The notes: generated from the letters alone by a model not told the origin. DNA of 64,000 nt from Gammaproteobacteria bacterium (GCA_947455595.1 CANGOP010000009.1:1-64000); one strand, 5' to 3'. Positions 17,994-25,491 are shown, counted from the first letter of the stretch. A program made the numbers and translations.

Positions 17994-18007
17994 AATGGCG
18001 CGGCTGA
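17866..18007 (+). pseudogene. C-terminal remnant of a type II antitoxin
   Basis: In the frame ending at TGA 18005-18007, the end of the amidohydrolase fusion encodes EFLAQAESAREQMLQTGEGY, then DADCVHQYIRERLAGGKP and SRPQPVKWRG. This resembles the C-terminal, toxin-wrapping tail of RelB/ParD-type antitoxins. The N-terminal DNA-binding part is missing; the amidohydrolase fragment stands in its place. An internal ATG near 17897 could start a 36-residue peptide. The stop overlaps the toxin start (17995) by 13 nt, the spacing expected of an antitoxin-toxin pair. Confidence 0.55.
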
Positions 18008-18294
18008 TCTACTCAGATCGAGCGCTACGCGATCTTGAGCGTCTCAGCAACTTCCTAATCGAATCTGACCCCTTAGCGGCAATCGAGACATTTGCCCTCA
18101 TAGAGGAAGCTGTCCGCATCACGACTCGTCACCCTTACATCGGTCGACCCGTCGGAAAACACATTCGCGGACTGATCATTTCACGAGGCCGGTCGGGCTA
18201 CATTGCCAAGTATGACGTCGACGAAAGAGAGAACGTCGTGCGACTGCTCGCCATACGACATCAACGAGAAGTTGGGCTCTTGGTGGCTTTTTAG
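17995..18294 (+). CDS. RelE/ParE family toxin
   Basis: A 99-residue ParE-superfamily toxin (MARLIYSDRALRDLERLSNF ... PYIGRPVGKHIRGLIISRGR ... YIAKYDVDERENVVRLLAIRHQREVG). The RPV...GLRE-like centre and the late R..H motif (LLAIRHQRE) match the family, whose members poison DNA gyrase or cleave mRNA. ATG 17995 lies inside the end of the antitoxin remnant. The toxin reads intact while its antitoxin has lost its N-terminus. Either the toxin is weak or silent, the short antitoxin tail is enough to neutralise it, or an antitoxin elsewhere does so. Confidence 0.82.
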   Translation: MARLIYSDRALRDLERLSNFLIESDPLAAIETFALIEEAVRITTRHPYIGRPVGKHIRGLIISRGRSGYIAKYDVDERENVVRLLAIRHQREVGLLVAF

Positions 18295-18328
18295 TCGTTA
18301 TGAGACCCATCAGGACAGGAAAATTGTG

Positions 18329-18526
18329 ATGAGCGTATTCCAACGCCCCACTGCTCGATGGGCAGCGTTCGCCGCGCTGACGGTCTCTGCCATTGCCGAG
18401 TTCGTTCGCGTGCAGAAAGCGTCCCACTCGGTGTCGGACACCGTCCTGGGCGTCGCGCCCCTATGGGTGGTTTGCGTGATCGCGGCTTGGTGGATTATTC
18501 GACTAGGGCGCTCGAAGCGCCCCTAG
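18329..18526 (+). CDS. Small two-helix membrane protein, hypothetical
   Basis: A 65-residue protein with two hydrophobic stretches (about residues 10-24 and 38-58: AAFAALTVSAIAEF and GVAPLWVVCVIAAWWII) and a basic C-terminus RLGRSKRP, so probably an inner-membrane protein with both ends in the cytoplasm. ATG 18329 has AGGACAGGA about eight nucleotides upstream. It lies 34 bp after the ParE-like toxin. I do not recognise the family. Possibly an unrelated housekeeping-type small membrane protein. Confidence 0.55.
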   Translation: MSVFQRPTARWAAFAALTVSAIAEFVRVQKASHSVSDTVLGVAPLWVVCVIAAWWIIRLGRSKRP

Positions 18527-18539
18527 TTGCCGAGGCCGA

Positions 18540-18971
18540 CTAGCGGCCTTCGGTAGCATTCGGAAGGATCCCGCGGCAGACCGCCGCCAGCTTGTTCCCG
18601 TCCGGATCCCGCAGATACGCCGCATAGAAGTCCGCATTGTACTGCGGCCTAAAGCTCGGCGGACCTTCACATCTACCGCCTAATTCCAACGCAACCCGAT
18701 GAAATTCATCGACTTGTTGCAGGGATTGGGCTTTGAGGGCCACCATCGTCCCATTGCCGCTGTGAGCGGGTTGGCCATCCAATGGCGGGCACAGCCACAG
18801 CGCCAATTGGTCCTCGCCATGGCGTTCGTAATGGCCCCAACCGACCCAATCGCCAAAGTCTTCCCCGGGCGTCAGGCATCGGCGGATGCCCAGAGCACCC
18901 AGAACCGCGTCATAAAAGACTTGGGATCGTTTGGGGTCGTTCGTGCCCAGACAGATGTAGGCAAACATCAT
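18540..18971 (-). CDS. VOC (glyoxalase/bleomycin resistance) family protein
   Basis: A 143-residue VOC-fold protein: MMFAYICLGTNDPKRSQVFY at the start (strand, then helix), QLALWLCPP and the terminal AAYLRDPDGNKLAAVCRG, which carries the DPDGN loop typical of lactoylglutathione-lyase-like proteins. It probably acts as a single-domain dimer in the cytoplasm. Substrate not predictable. It stands alone, with its end 14 bp from the convergent membrane protein and its start 41 bp from the tannase-family stop. Confidence 0.82.
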   Translation of the reverse strand: MMFAYICLGTNDPKRSQVFYDAVLGALGIRRCLTPGEDFGDWVGWGHYERHGEDQLALWLCPPLDGQPAHSGNGTMVALKAQSLQQVDEFHRVALELGGRCEGPPSFRPQYNADFYAAYLRDPDGNKLAAVCRGILPNATEGR

Positions 18972-19011
18972 CGGCGCCTTTTGTCAGACCTATCACAACC
19001 CCATTCGACGC

Positions 19012-20541
19012 TTATTTCGGCGCAGCACACGCCCAGTATTCAGCCTTGTGGTGCTTTCCCCGACCTTTCTGGAGTCGGGCCTGCTCAGGATAGGCGCAGA
19101 CCGGTCGCTCAAAGGCCGGCCCATCCTGGTCGGCGGCATGCTTGGCGGGCAACGCGCCCGGCGCGCGTCCGGTCTCGACCCAGCTGTCGAGGGCATGCAG
19201 CCAGTCGATGTCCCCCGCTCCAGCGCCACCGGCGCAGTGATCCATCCCCGGTACTTCGTAGTAACGAACACCCTTGGCCGCGCGATAGCCCACCGTGCGC
19301 TTGACCGACCAGTGGTAGGCCCGCGTGTTGCGGTAGGGAATTAAGCTGTCGGCAGTACCGTGATAGGTCAACAACTTGCCGCCATGTCCGAGGAACGGAC
19401 TCAAGTTAGGGTCCATCGCGCTCATGGATCCATGGTCGGCAGCTTCCGCAGCCGCCTGGTCACGATCGACGTCGAAGGACTGCGCGCTCCACTTCGGGTT
19501 GCGATAGACGAGATACCGATAAGCGCTCTCGCCGATGAGGAAGCCGGGGCTCGCGAAGGAGTCCCAGTGCAGCTCGCTGCCCGGCCCGGTGCCCGGATAG
19601 ACCTGCCTCCCCTTCCCGTCCACGACACCCGCATACATCCGTCGGGCCGAGGCTATTTCATCCCGGGTCAGGCAGCCCTCGGTCTTGTTGGACTTACAGA
19701 GCAGCGTCCCCGGATCAAACCGACAGTGATCGGGGTTGGCGATCACGCCATCCTTCACGCCATCATTCAGATCACACGCCGCGACGGCCGCCTGATGCAG
19801 GAGCGGCAATTTCGCGGGCGGAAAGCCCGTCGGCGAGGTCAATTCACGCTGCAGGATGACGGCAAGGCTGCCTTCGGGTACCCAGTTAGCGACCGGCGCG
19901 CCAGCAATGATCCCATCGTAGTCATCGGGAAACCGCTGCGCCTCCACATAACCTTGGCGTCCACCGGTGGAGCATCCCATCCAATAGGACAGTCGCGGCC
20001 GGTCGCCGTAGTACGCCTGCACGAGTGCCTTGCCGGCGAGAGTGACTTCATGCACGGCTCGGTAGGCGAAATCGGTGACCTTTTCAGGGTGGCCAGCGGC
20101 CCACGAGAAATCGCCACCCCCACCCACGTGGCCGGTGTCGGTATGGGCCACCGCATAGCGTCGCGCCAATGGCGCTGCAAGGACGGGATAGATGAGAGAG
20201 CCGGCTGCGCCGCCGTTACCGGCTTGGAGGAACTTACCGTTCCACCCACTGGCCGGCAGCCACACTTCAAATCGGATATCCGAATCCGGCGTCGGATGCA
20301 GACGTCCGGCGACCCGACAGAAGGCCGGCAGGTGGCTGAAGGTTTCCGCGGGCCACCAATCGGGGTGTTCGGGGGCGGTGAACGTGCCGGCGGGAACGAC
20401 GACCGCGGTCGTGATCTCCGTTCCCTGCCGATGGAGGTTGCGCAACTCGGCGCAGTCGGTGGCCGCGACAGCCGATCCGCTGAGCAGCGTCCACCCCAAT
20501 AACCATGAGTAACCGACCGATACGATCCGTCGACTGACCAT
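19012..20541 (-). CDS. Tannase/feruloyl esterase family protein, secreted
   Basis: A 509-residue tannase-family esterase, which would hydrolyse ester bonds of phenolic acids. Evidence is FEVWLPASGWNGKFLQAGNG, the nucleophile motif CSTGGRQGY (Cys-Ser with the neighbouring disulfide Cys of this family), FPDDYDGIIAGAP and the late VPGMDHCAGG, with conserved His and Cys. I start at ATG 20541 (MVSRRIVSVGYSWLLGWTLL), which gives a signal peptide; the frame is open back to 20592. Around 110 bp upstream is a perfect 20-bp palindrome (20649-20668) that may be an operator. Confidence 0.87.
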   Translation of the reverse strand: MVSRRIVSVGYSWLLGWTLLSGSAVAATDCAELRNLHRQGTEITTAVVVPAGTFTAPEHPDWWPAETFSHLPAFCRVAGRLHPTPDSDIRFEVWLPASGWNGKFLQAGNGGAAGSLIYPVLAAPLARRYAVAHTDTGHVGGGGDFSWAAGHPEKVTDFAYRAVHEVTLAGKALVQAYYGDRPRLSYWMGCSTGGRQGYVEAQRFPDDYDGIIAGAPVANWVPEGSLAVILQRELTSPTGFPPAKLPLLHQAAVAACDLNDGVKDGVIANPDHCRFDPGTLLCKSNKTEGCLTRDEIASARRMYAGVVDGKGRQVYPGTGPGSELHWDSFASPGFLIGESAYRYLVYRNPKWSAQSFDVDRDQAAAEAADHGSMSAMDPNLSPFLGHGGKLLTYHGTADSLIPYRNTRAYHWSVKRTVGYRAAKGVRYYEVPGMDHCAGGAGAGDIDWLHALDSWVETGRAPGALPAKHAADQDGPAFERPVCAYPEQARLQKGRGKHHKAEYWACAAPK

Positions 20542-20648
20542 CCCAAACCCCTGAAATTGCTGCCCCAACCCGGCGCGGACATTAACGCACAAAGTGGTTG
20601 ATTCTCCACCTATTTAGCAGCCCGCAATGACCATAGACCGACCGACAG

Positions 20649-20668
20649 ACAACCGTGCGCACGGTTGT
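20649..20668. promoter_or_regulatory. Perfect 20-bp palindrome, possible operator
   Basis: ACAACCGTGCGCACGGTTGT is a perfect inverted repeat with no spacer. It is about 110 bp upstream of the tannase-family start and has no T-run on either side, so an intrinsic terminator is unlikely. Dimeric regulators of TetR, MarR or GntR type bind such sites. No regulator gene lies next to it, so the protein that would bind is unknown. Confidence 0.45.
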
Positions 20669-20725
20669 GCCCTGCGACCTTCAACGGAAGAGGTTCAGGC
20701 AATCGCAAGACCAAATAAATTCCTC

Positions 20726-21104
20726 TTAGCGATTAAAGGCCATGATGGAGGAGACGGCTAAGGCGATGAAAACGCTCACGCCCACCGTCGTTGCGAGCCG
20801 TCGCCAACGATCGACTTGGGGAAGCGGCGCCCAGCGCTGATGTAAGGCACCGCAGGCGCTATAGAGCACCACGTTACCGAGCACGGCGATCGCGATTGGT
20901 CCGACGAGACGGGGCCCCTTGGGGCCGAAGTAGACCACGGCCGCGACGGTGCCAAGGGGGCGGAGAAGAAAAACGGCCCCGCCAGTCCCTCCGAGAGAGA
21001 GCTAAAACCCGCCTGATAGGCAAGCCATGACCCGCCCCCCCCAATCCGATCGGCACGACGAGGCCGGCCATGATCCACATCAAAATCAGACGCTTGTATC
21101 GCAT
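20726..21104 (-). pseudogene. Frameshifted small membrane protein
   Basis: Three reading frames joined in order give one about 125-residue membrane protein: MRYKRLILMWIMAGLVVPIG, then GSWLAYQAGFSSLSEGLAG, then VVYFGPKGPRLVGPIAIAV and the tail ending SSIMAFNR. The first shift falls at the run of eight C (21035-21042, G on the coding strand) and the second near the G-run at 20956-20960. Coding looks continuous otherwise, with four hydrophobic stretches. This is either a recent pseudogene, phase-variable slippage at the eight-base run, or sequencing error at homopolymers. AAGGGA precedes ATG 21104. Family not recognised. Confidence 0.6.
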
Positions 21105-21478
21105 TCTGGACGTCCCTTGGGGCATCTCGAAGCGCTGCACGACCCTAGCGCAGAGGGGGCCGAATCACACCTCAAAGGATGCCCACGGCCCGGCGCCGGT
21201 GACATCCGTATTGCTCACCGCACCGAAGGCCGAACACCAAAGCAGAAAAAACTTGTGGGTAGCGGCCGATGGCGACAGACCGGGATTCACGTCACACCTT
21301 GTCACAGAAAATTTGAAAAAAATGACGTTAGCCCTTGATTACTAGATACTCTCTTTCGTAAGTTCTCATCCACGACCGCGCGGGAGGGGAATCCCTGCGC
21401 AAGGACCCGGCCCGTCTCTACTGAGCGAGACGACCGGTTCACGGCGCTGATCGGGCGTTACGGTTCCGGAGATTGACG
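21105..21478. other. Intergenic 374 bp with a possible promoter for the gene at 21479
   Basis: No convincing gene is present in this stretch between the frameshifted membrane protein and the next plus-strand gene. The middle (about 21300-21370) is AT-rich and contains TTGATT (21335-21340), an 18-bp spacer and TAAGTT (21359-21364), a plausible sigma-70 promoter about 115 bp before ATG 21479. Short open frames here show no family resemblance. Confidence 0.3.
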
Positions 21479-21850
21479 ATGAACCACGTCCGAACACTGC
21501 ATGCTGCCGCACTGGAACTGGTGTCTCATCTGCCGTTAAAACAACGGCTTATCAACGCTTATTCGAAGCACTTGGAAACGTTGGAAGTCGACTTGCTGCC
21601 CAGTGCCGCCGCCGATGAATGGTCGCGCTTGCAGGCAGACCTGACCGCGCATGCGCCGATGCGTGGCGAAACCGCCATCCAGGCGACCGTGCGCAAACTG
21701 AGTCAGTCCGAACTCGAGATCCTCGCCGCCCGTATTCTGACGCTCTACCGCGATGCCGGCAGCCTCGGAACACTGCGTGTGATGGAAGACACCCGCTTCT
21801 CCGAGGGTACGCCGACGGACATTCCGTCCAGCTTCTTGGCGCGGGCCTAG
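21479..21850 (+). CDS. Conserved-looking hypothetical protein
   Basis: A 123-residue, mostly helical, soluble protein (MNHVRTLHAAALELVSHLPL ... LINAYSKHLETLEVDLLP ... RKLSQSELEILAARILTLYR). ATG 21479 has GGAG nine nucleotides upstream; an in-frame TTG at 21473 is less likely. No catalytic motif, signal peptide or membrane segment is visible. Codon use looks like that of genuine genes in the window. It is convergent with the TIR-like gene: its stop touches that gene's stop. I do not recognise the family. Confidence 0.65.
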   Translation: MNHVRTLHAAALELVSHLPLKQRLINAYSKHLETLEVDLLPSAAADEWSRLQADLTAHAPMRGETAIQATVRKLSQSELEILAARILTLYRDAGSLGTLRVMEDTRFSEGTPTDIPSSFLARA

Positions 21851-22306
21851 TCAGTCCAGCGTGAAGTCGATCGTGTCCCAACGCGCCCCAGACTCACCAC
21901 GGGCCTGACGGCGGATGGCATCCACCAAGGTCCGTTCATTCCAGTCAACGACCGCAGCCGCCTGACGGCTGAGCGTCAAGGGCGGCGCTAGCACACTTCC
22001 AAAACGACGCATGACGAGGACCGGCTTCCCAGCCGACCGTGCGAACCTCACCTGGAACTCCATCGCCTCGGCATCGACGTCGGCCAGCGCACTCGGCGCG
22101 ATCACCACTTCCGCGGCTTGAATCTGAGCACGCCAACGATCCCGATCCGCCTCCCGACCACCGGTACGGGGCGCCACCGGATCCGACACCACGTGGTAGG
22201 CAAAGCGGCGCGCGCCATCCAGATATTCCAGAACACGCAGATACTCTTCGTCCGCCCGAAACACATGGCAGATATAGAGCTGGATCGGTTGGTCTGTCGT
22301 ACTCAT
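21851..22306 (-). CDS. TIR-like domain protein (MTH538/ThsB-type)
   Basis: A 151-residue protein made of one TIR-like domain. It begins with the strand/BB-loop region IQLYICHVFRADEEYLRVLE, has FAYHVVSDP (compare f.y.nySvp in MTH538-type proteins), a long helix with the pattern D.W..Q...A.VVIAPS, GKPVLVMR, and ends with VVDWNERTLVDAIR, which matches the I-V-x-W-N-x-x-x-I-V-x-A-I tail of ThsB/MTH538 proteins. Such domains make or bind NAD-derived signals in Thoeris-type defence, but some have housekeeping or unknown roles. No ThsA-like effector is adjacent. It is divergent from the phosphohydrolase at 22387. Confidence 0.6.
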   Translation of the reverse strand: MSTTDQPIQLYICHVFRADEEYLRVLEYLDGARRFAYHVVSDPVAPRTGGREADRDRWRAQIQAAEVVIAPSALADVDAEAMEFQVRFARSAGKPVLVMRRFGSVLAPPLTLSRQAAAVVDWNERTLVDAIRRQARGESGARWDTIDFTLD

Positions 22307-22386
22307 CCTGTCGCCCCAAGACTGTGCGCTAACTGTAACGCAGTCGTGCCGTGAAGCCGTTAAGATTGGTCCCTGACGAGGCTTCC

Positions 22387-23127
22387 ATGCGCATACTGGT
22401 TTACAACATTCGCTACGCGACCGGCACGGGCCCGTCGTTTCACCTGCCGCTCCCGGGCGCCGGGTATCTGCGATCTAACCGCCAAGCGCTCGAAGACATC
22501 ACCGCCTTCATTCGTCGCGAGGATCCCGACATTGTGGGCCTCGTGGAAGTCGATACCGGCTCGGTGCGCAGCGGCATGATCAATCAGGCCGACTACATCG
22601 GCGCGGCGATTGGCCACTACTCCACCTACGAGTGTAAATACGGCGCGGACTCCATCAGCTCGATGGTTCCGATCGTCCGTAAACAGGCCAACGCCCTGCT
22701 CGCCGCGCCCCGCGTCCACGGTCAGCGCTTCCATTATTTCGACACCGGGATGAAGCGGCTCATCATCGAACTGGAACTCGAGAATGCGGTGGTGTTTCTG
22801 GTGCATCTATCGCTCAAGTACCGCACGCGGCAGGAGCAGTTGCGATTCCTGCACGATCTGGTCCGTGCCTCAACCAAGCCGGTGATTTTGGCGGGCGACT
22901 TCAATACCTTCTTCGGCGAGGACGAGATGTTCTTGTTCCGAGAGGCCACCGGCCTTCGCAGCGCCAATCTGGCAGGTTTGAAGACCTATCCGAGCCATCA
23001 GCCGCGGATGGAACTCGACTTCATCCTGTACGGCGAAGGCATCGAACCGGTTGACTTCCGAATTCCGCAGCTACGCTACTCCGACCATCTGCCGCTGGTC
23101 TTCGACTTCCACGTCAGTCGACGCTAA
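22387..23127 (+). CDS. Endonuclease/exonuclease/phosphatase (EEP) family protein
   Basis: A 246-residue EEP-fold enzyme, the DNase I/Mg-dependent phosphodiesterase superfamily. Motifs in order: MRILVYNIRYATG (the N of the first metal motif), DIVGLVEVDTGS (Glu metal ligand), VFLVHLSLKYR, ILAGDFNTF (Asp-Asn catalytic pair) and YSDHLPLVFDF (Asp-His). ATG 22387 gives the canonical N-terminus, although the frame is open to 22351. No signal peptide. Substrates in the family range from DNA and RNA to phospholipids and sugar phosphates. Being divergent from the TIR-like gene, it could share a control region with it. Confidence 0.88.
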   Translation: MRILVYNIRYATGTGPSFHLPLPGAGYLRSNRQALEDITAFIRREDPDIVGLVEVDTGSVRSGMINQADYIGAAIGHYSTYECKYGADSISSMVPIVRKQANALLAAPRVHGQRFHYFDTGMKRLIIELELENAVVFLVHLSLKYRTRQEQLRFLHDLVRASTKPVILAGDFNTFFGEDEMFLFREATGLRSANLAGLKTYPSHQPRMELDFILYGEGIEPVDFRIPQLRYSDHLPLVFDFHVSRR

Positions 23128-23303
23128 GCCGCCCAAGCGGAGCCTCGAACGCGCGCCCGGCCGTTTGATCGGTACCGCCCACGTTCCGGCGGATCATCCG
23201 CTACCATGGTCCCACGATGAGCGTTCGGCTTGCGGACCCTCGCCCCATTCGAATCTCAGAACCGACCTTGATGGATCCCTATCCCGCGCTTTGAGGACTT
23301 GCC

Positions 23304-23735
23304 ATGCGGAAGAAGAGCGGTCGCAGCTTGAATGCCCTCGTGTGCGATGACGTGCGTGAGGAGGTTGGACACAAATCGACCTTGGTCGGTGTGTACCAGG
23401 GCGACCTCACCGTACCCGAAGCACCGACGATCTTGCCGAAGCTCAGCTTCTTCTTTCGGGTTGTGGCGCGGACCGAACGGCCGATGACGCGGCTTGTGGT
23501 GCGGGTTCTGAAAAATGGGGAAGACTTCCTCACGGCTGATTTTGCCGAAGACGCCTTGCCGAAGCCCGACTCAAAAGATGGGACGTATCACGTGCAGATC
23601 GTGTTACAGGCCCAACCTTTTGAAGTCACGGGACCTGCGGATCTGCGGTTTCTCGCCGACACGGAAGACGAAACCCTCGACGGTGGTCATCTCATCATCC
23701 GGGTCGCCGAATCGGGATCGATGACGTTGCAGTAA
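23304..23735 (+). CDS. DUF6941-like protein
   Basis: A 143-residue protein with the opening LNALVCDDVREEVGHKSTLV followed by GVYQGDLTVPE and LPKLSFFFRV. This fits a widespread family of proteobacterial proteins of unknown function that start with a C-D-D-x-R-x-E-x-x-x-K-x-[ST]-[LI]-x-G-[VI]-Y pattern (I associate it with DUF6941). It is predicted to be an all-beta, cytoplasmic protein. GAGG lies eight nucleotides before ATG 23304. The last strand ends in VAESGSMTLQ. No function is proposed. Confidence 0.7.
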   Translation: MRKKSGRSLNALVCDDVREEVGHKSTLVGVYQGDLTVPEAPTILPKLSFFFRVVARTERPMTRLVVRVLKNGEDFLTADFAEDALPKPDSKDGTYHVQIVLQAQPFEVTGPADLRFLADTEDETLDGGHLIIRVAESGSMTLQ

Positions 23736-23792
23736 GCGCGCACCGCGAATCAGGCGCTGCGTTGTCCGGATCACCCACCCACTGCTCAACAC

Positions 23793-24617
23793 TCAGTGGA
23801 CGTTCGAGAGTTCGCGCACCAAGCGATCCCGCCAGACACGATATCCCGCCAAGCTCGGGTGCAATCCGTCGTTGAAATACTCGGTGATCTGTTCACCCTG
23901 GGCATCGACAAAATCGGCGTGCAAATCCACGAGCTGCAAATAGCCTCGGGATTTGTCCTGAGCCAAGGCGATTAAGCGAGCATTTACCGGCTCCACGACC
24001 TCACGATTACGAGCGCGCTCGTTAGTGGGCAGCAGCGTCTGCAGAACAATCCGTGACATCGGCTTGCGTGCGTGGACCGACTCGATCACGGCAACCATAC
24101 CGGCATACACGCTGTCGGCCGCTGGCGACTCCGCGGCCCACGAGTTGTTAATACCAATCAGCAGCACAACCGCATACGGCTGCAGCTCGGGCGCATCCAG
24201 TTCCCCACCGCCACCCTGTGTGCGCGGTAAGAGTCGTTGTAAGACGTGCTCCGTACGATCGCCGGAGATGCCGAGATTAATCGAGGTCAGACGCGGGTCT
24301 TTGCCGGCAAACGTTTCATCCCAAAGCTGACGACCGCAATAGCGCCCCGGCATCCACGGGTTTTCGTCCAACGACCAGAAGTCCGTGATGGAGTCGCCCA
24401 AGAAGACGAGTCGCACCGCAGGTAGATGCGCCTTGTCAGCCAACTCCTTCGTGATTTGCGCTTCCCGCTTCTGCCAGTACTCGATGCGCACTGCCGGCTG
24501 TGTAGCCAAAAAACGGCCTTCTGCAGCTGCAATACCAGGCCAGACAATTACGGAAGCGATGAACGAAAGAAAACTTATCCCCGTCCGGAGAATGTCCGCA
24601 CTCAGACGCCTTCCCAT
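23793..24617 (-). CDS. SGNH/GDSL hydrolase, exported
   Basis: A 274-residue GDSL-family hydrolase with all SGNH blocks: GDSITDFW (Ser nucleophile), NLGISGDRT (Gly), LIGINNSW (Asn) and DGLHPSLAGYRVW (Asp-x-x-His). The layout resembles platelet-activating-factor acetylhydrolase-like acylhydrolases acting on lipids or acetylated sugars. I start at ATG 24617 because AAGGA lies eight nucleotides upstream; ATG 24626 and TTG 24635 are in frame. The N-terminus (ADILRTGISFLSFIASVIVW ... GIAAAEG) is a signal peptide, so it is periplasmic or secreted. Confidence 0.88.
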   Translation of the reverse strand: MGRRLSADILRTGISFLSFIASVIVWPGIAAAEGRFLATQPAVRIEYWQKREAQITKELADKAHLPAVRLVFLGDSITDFWSLDENPWMPGRYCGRQLWDETFAGKDPRLTSINLGISGDRTEHVLQRLLPRTQGGGGELDAPELQPYAVVLLIGINNSWAAESPAADSVYAGMVAVIESVHARKPMSRIVLQTLLPTNERARNREVVEPVNARLIALAQDKSRGYLQLVDLHADFVDAQGEQITEYFNDGLHPSLAGYRVWRDRLVRELSNVH

Positions 24618-24668
24618 CTTGCACATCCTTTTCAAGTAGCAACTAGCCGCAGTCGCATTCGATGGGAA

Positions 24669-25046
24669 TTATGGCGTGGCTGTTGTGTGATGACGCAACC
24701 AGTCTACGAGATTCTCGAAATTGAAGGCCTTGCGTTCGTACAAGTCGATGAGAAATCGATACGTTTCATCAGGATCGGACGAAATGAACGTTCCGTTGAT
24801 CGCTAGGAATGTGTATGTCGCTGCAAACGCTGCCCGCTTGTTGCCGTCTATAAAGGGATGGTTCTGGGAAAGACTTTCCCAGAGAGCAACAGCTTCCTCA
24901 ACGAGGTCACCGTAATAACCGGTTTGCGGACGATACAAGGCCGCTTCAAGCTGGCCCGGATCGCGCACACCACTTGATCCACCGTATCGCGCGATCTGAT
25001 CCTCATGGATCGCGAGAACTTCGATGATCGTCAAATAGTCCGTCAT
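24669..25046 (-). CDS. doc: Doc/Fic-type toxin (death-on-curing family)
   Basis: A 125-residue Doc-type Fic protein. The motif HPFIDGNKR (residues 63-71) is the Doc form of the Fic loop (HPFx[DN]GNKR); Doc proteins phosphorylate elongation factor Tu and stop translation. GSSGVRDPGQLEAALYRPQT is the typical Doc N-terminal segment. The start overlaps the antitoxin stop (ATGA at 25043-25046), so the two are translated together, antitoxin first. Confidence 0.9.
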   Translation of the reverse strand: MTDYLTIIEVLAIHEDQIARYGGSSGVRDPGQLEAALYRPQTGYYGDLVEEAVALWESLSQNHPFIDGNKRAAFAATYTFLAINGTFISSDPDETYRFLIDLYERKAFNFENLVDWLRHHTTATP

Positions 25047-25270
25047 TTGGCCAAATTCTGGTAAAGCGATGCATATCGTTCATGACTCGCCTGATAGGCG
25101 GCCATGACGGAGGCGCGCGGCCGAGCAGTGCGACGCTTCTCAATTAAGTCCACCAGTGCCTCTTCAACAAGCATCTGCAATTGGCGCCCTTCCTGTTGCG
25201 CCAACTTGCGGACCCCGGCCAACACATCGGACTGCACCTGCGTAGCAAATTTTTCTCGAACTTCCGACAT
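25043..25270 (-). CDS. Antitoxin of the Doc-type module
   Basis: A 75-residue protein preceding the Doc toxin with a 4-bp overlap. The N-terminal half (REKFATQVQSDVLAGVRKLA, then QEGRQLQMLVEEALVDLIEK) looks like a ribbon-helix-helix DNA-binding domain; the C-terminal tail (ASVMAAYQASHERYASLYQN) would fill the toxin's active-site groove. GGAG lies nine nucleotides before ATG 25270. A perfect palindrome at 25300-25313 is 30 bp upstream and is the probable autoregulatory operator. Confidence 0.82.
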   Translation of the reverse strand: MSEVREKFATQVQSDVLAGVRKLAQQEGRQLQMLVEEALVDLIEKRRTARPRASVMAAYQASHERYASLYQNLAK

Positions 25271-25299
25271 GTTGACGAACTCCTTGTGGATGCGCGCAG

Positions 25300-25313
25300 T
25301 TTGTCATGACAAA
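25300..25313. promoter_or_regulatory. Palindromic operator of the Doc toxin-antitoxin operon
   Basis: TTTGTCATGACAAA is a perfect 14-bp inverted repeat 30 bp upstream of the antitoxin start, with a further TCATGA half next to it (25314-25319). On the minus strand TTGATA lies just upstream, where a -35 box would sit, so a repressor bound here would block the promoter. The arrangement matches conditional autoregulation by RHH antitoxin-toxin complexes. Confidence 0.55.
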
Positions 25314-25431
25314 TCATGAAATATCAAGAAAGCGTAACGAGCTCGCGGAACTTCCAAAGGCCAGACCAGATCACCTGGGCAAGTAAAAAAACGGAATTTC
25401 TTATTATATCAGAAGGTTATTTTCTTCCAAT

Positions 25432-25451
25432 AACCGTTATTCCCGGCCGAT
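25432..25451. terminator. AT-rich hairpin between the Doc module and pilZ
   Basis: The interval 25271-25491 is AT-rich. It contains GGTTATT and AATAACC arms separated by about seven nucleotides (near 25410-25451), the only stem-loop I see between the end of the minus-strand pilZ operon (25492) and the promoter of the Doc module. It may end the pilZ transcript, but there is no clean T-run, and the exact arm positions are approximate. Confidence 0.25.
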
Positions 25452-25491
25452 CACCGCGCGAACGATGTGCTAGCAAGTTCTCCCAGATACC

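Noticed and set aside
16926-18007. Amidohydrolase-antitoxin fusion as a functional design
   Set aside because: The antitoxin tail is read in a different frame from the amidohydrolase, so no fused protein carries it.
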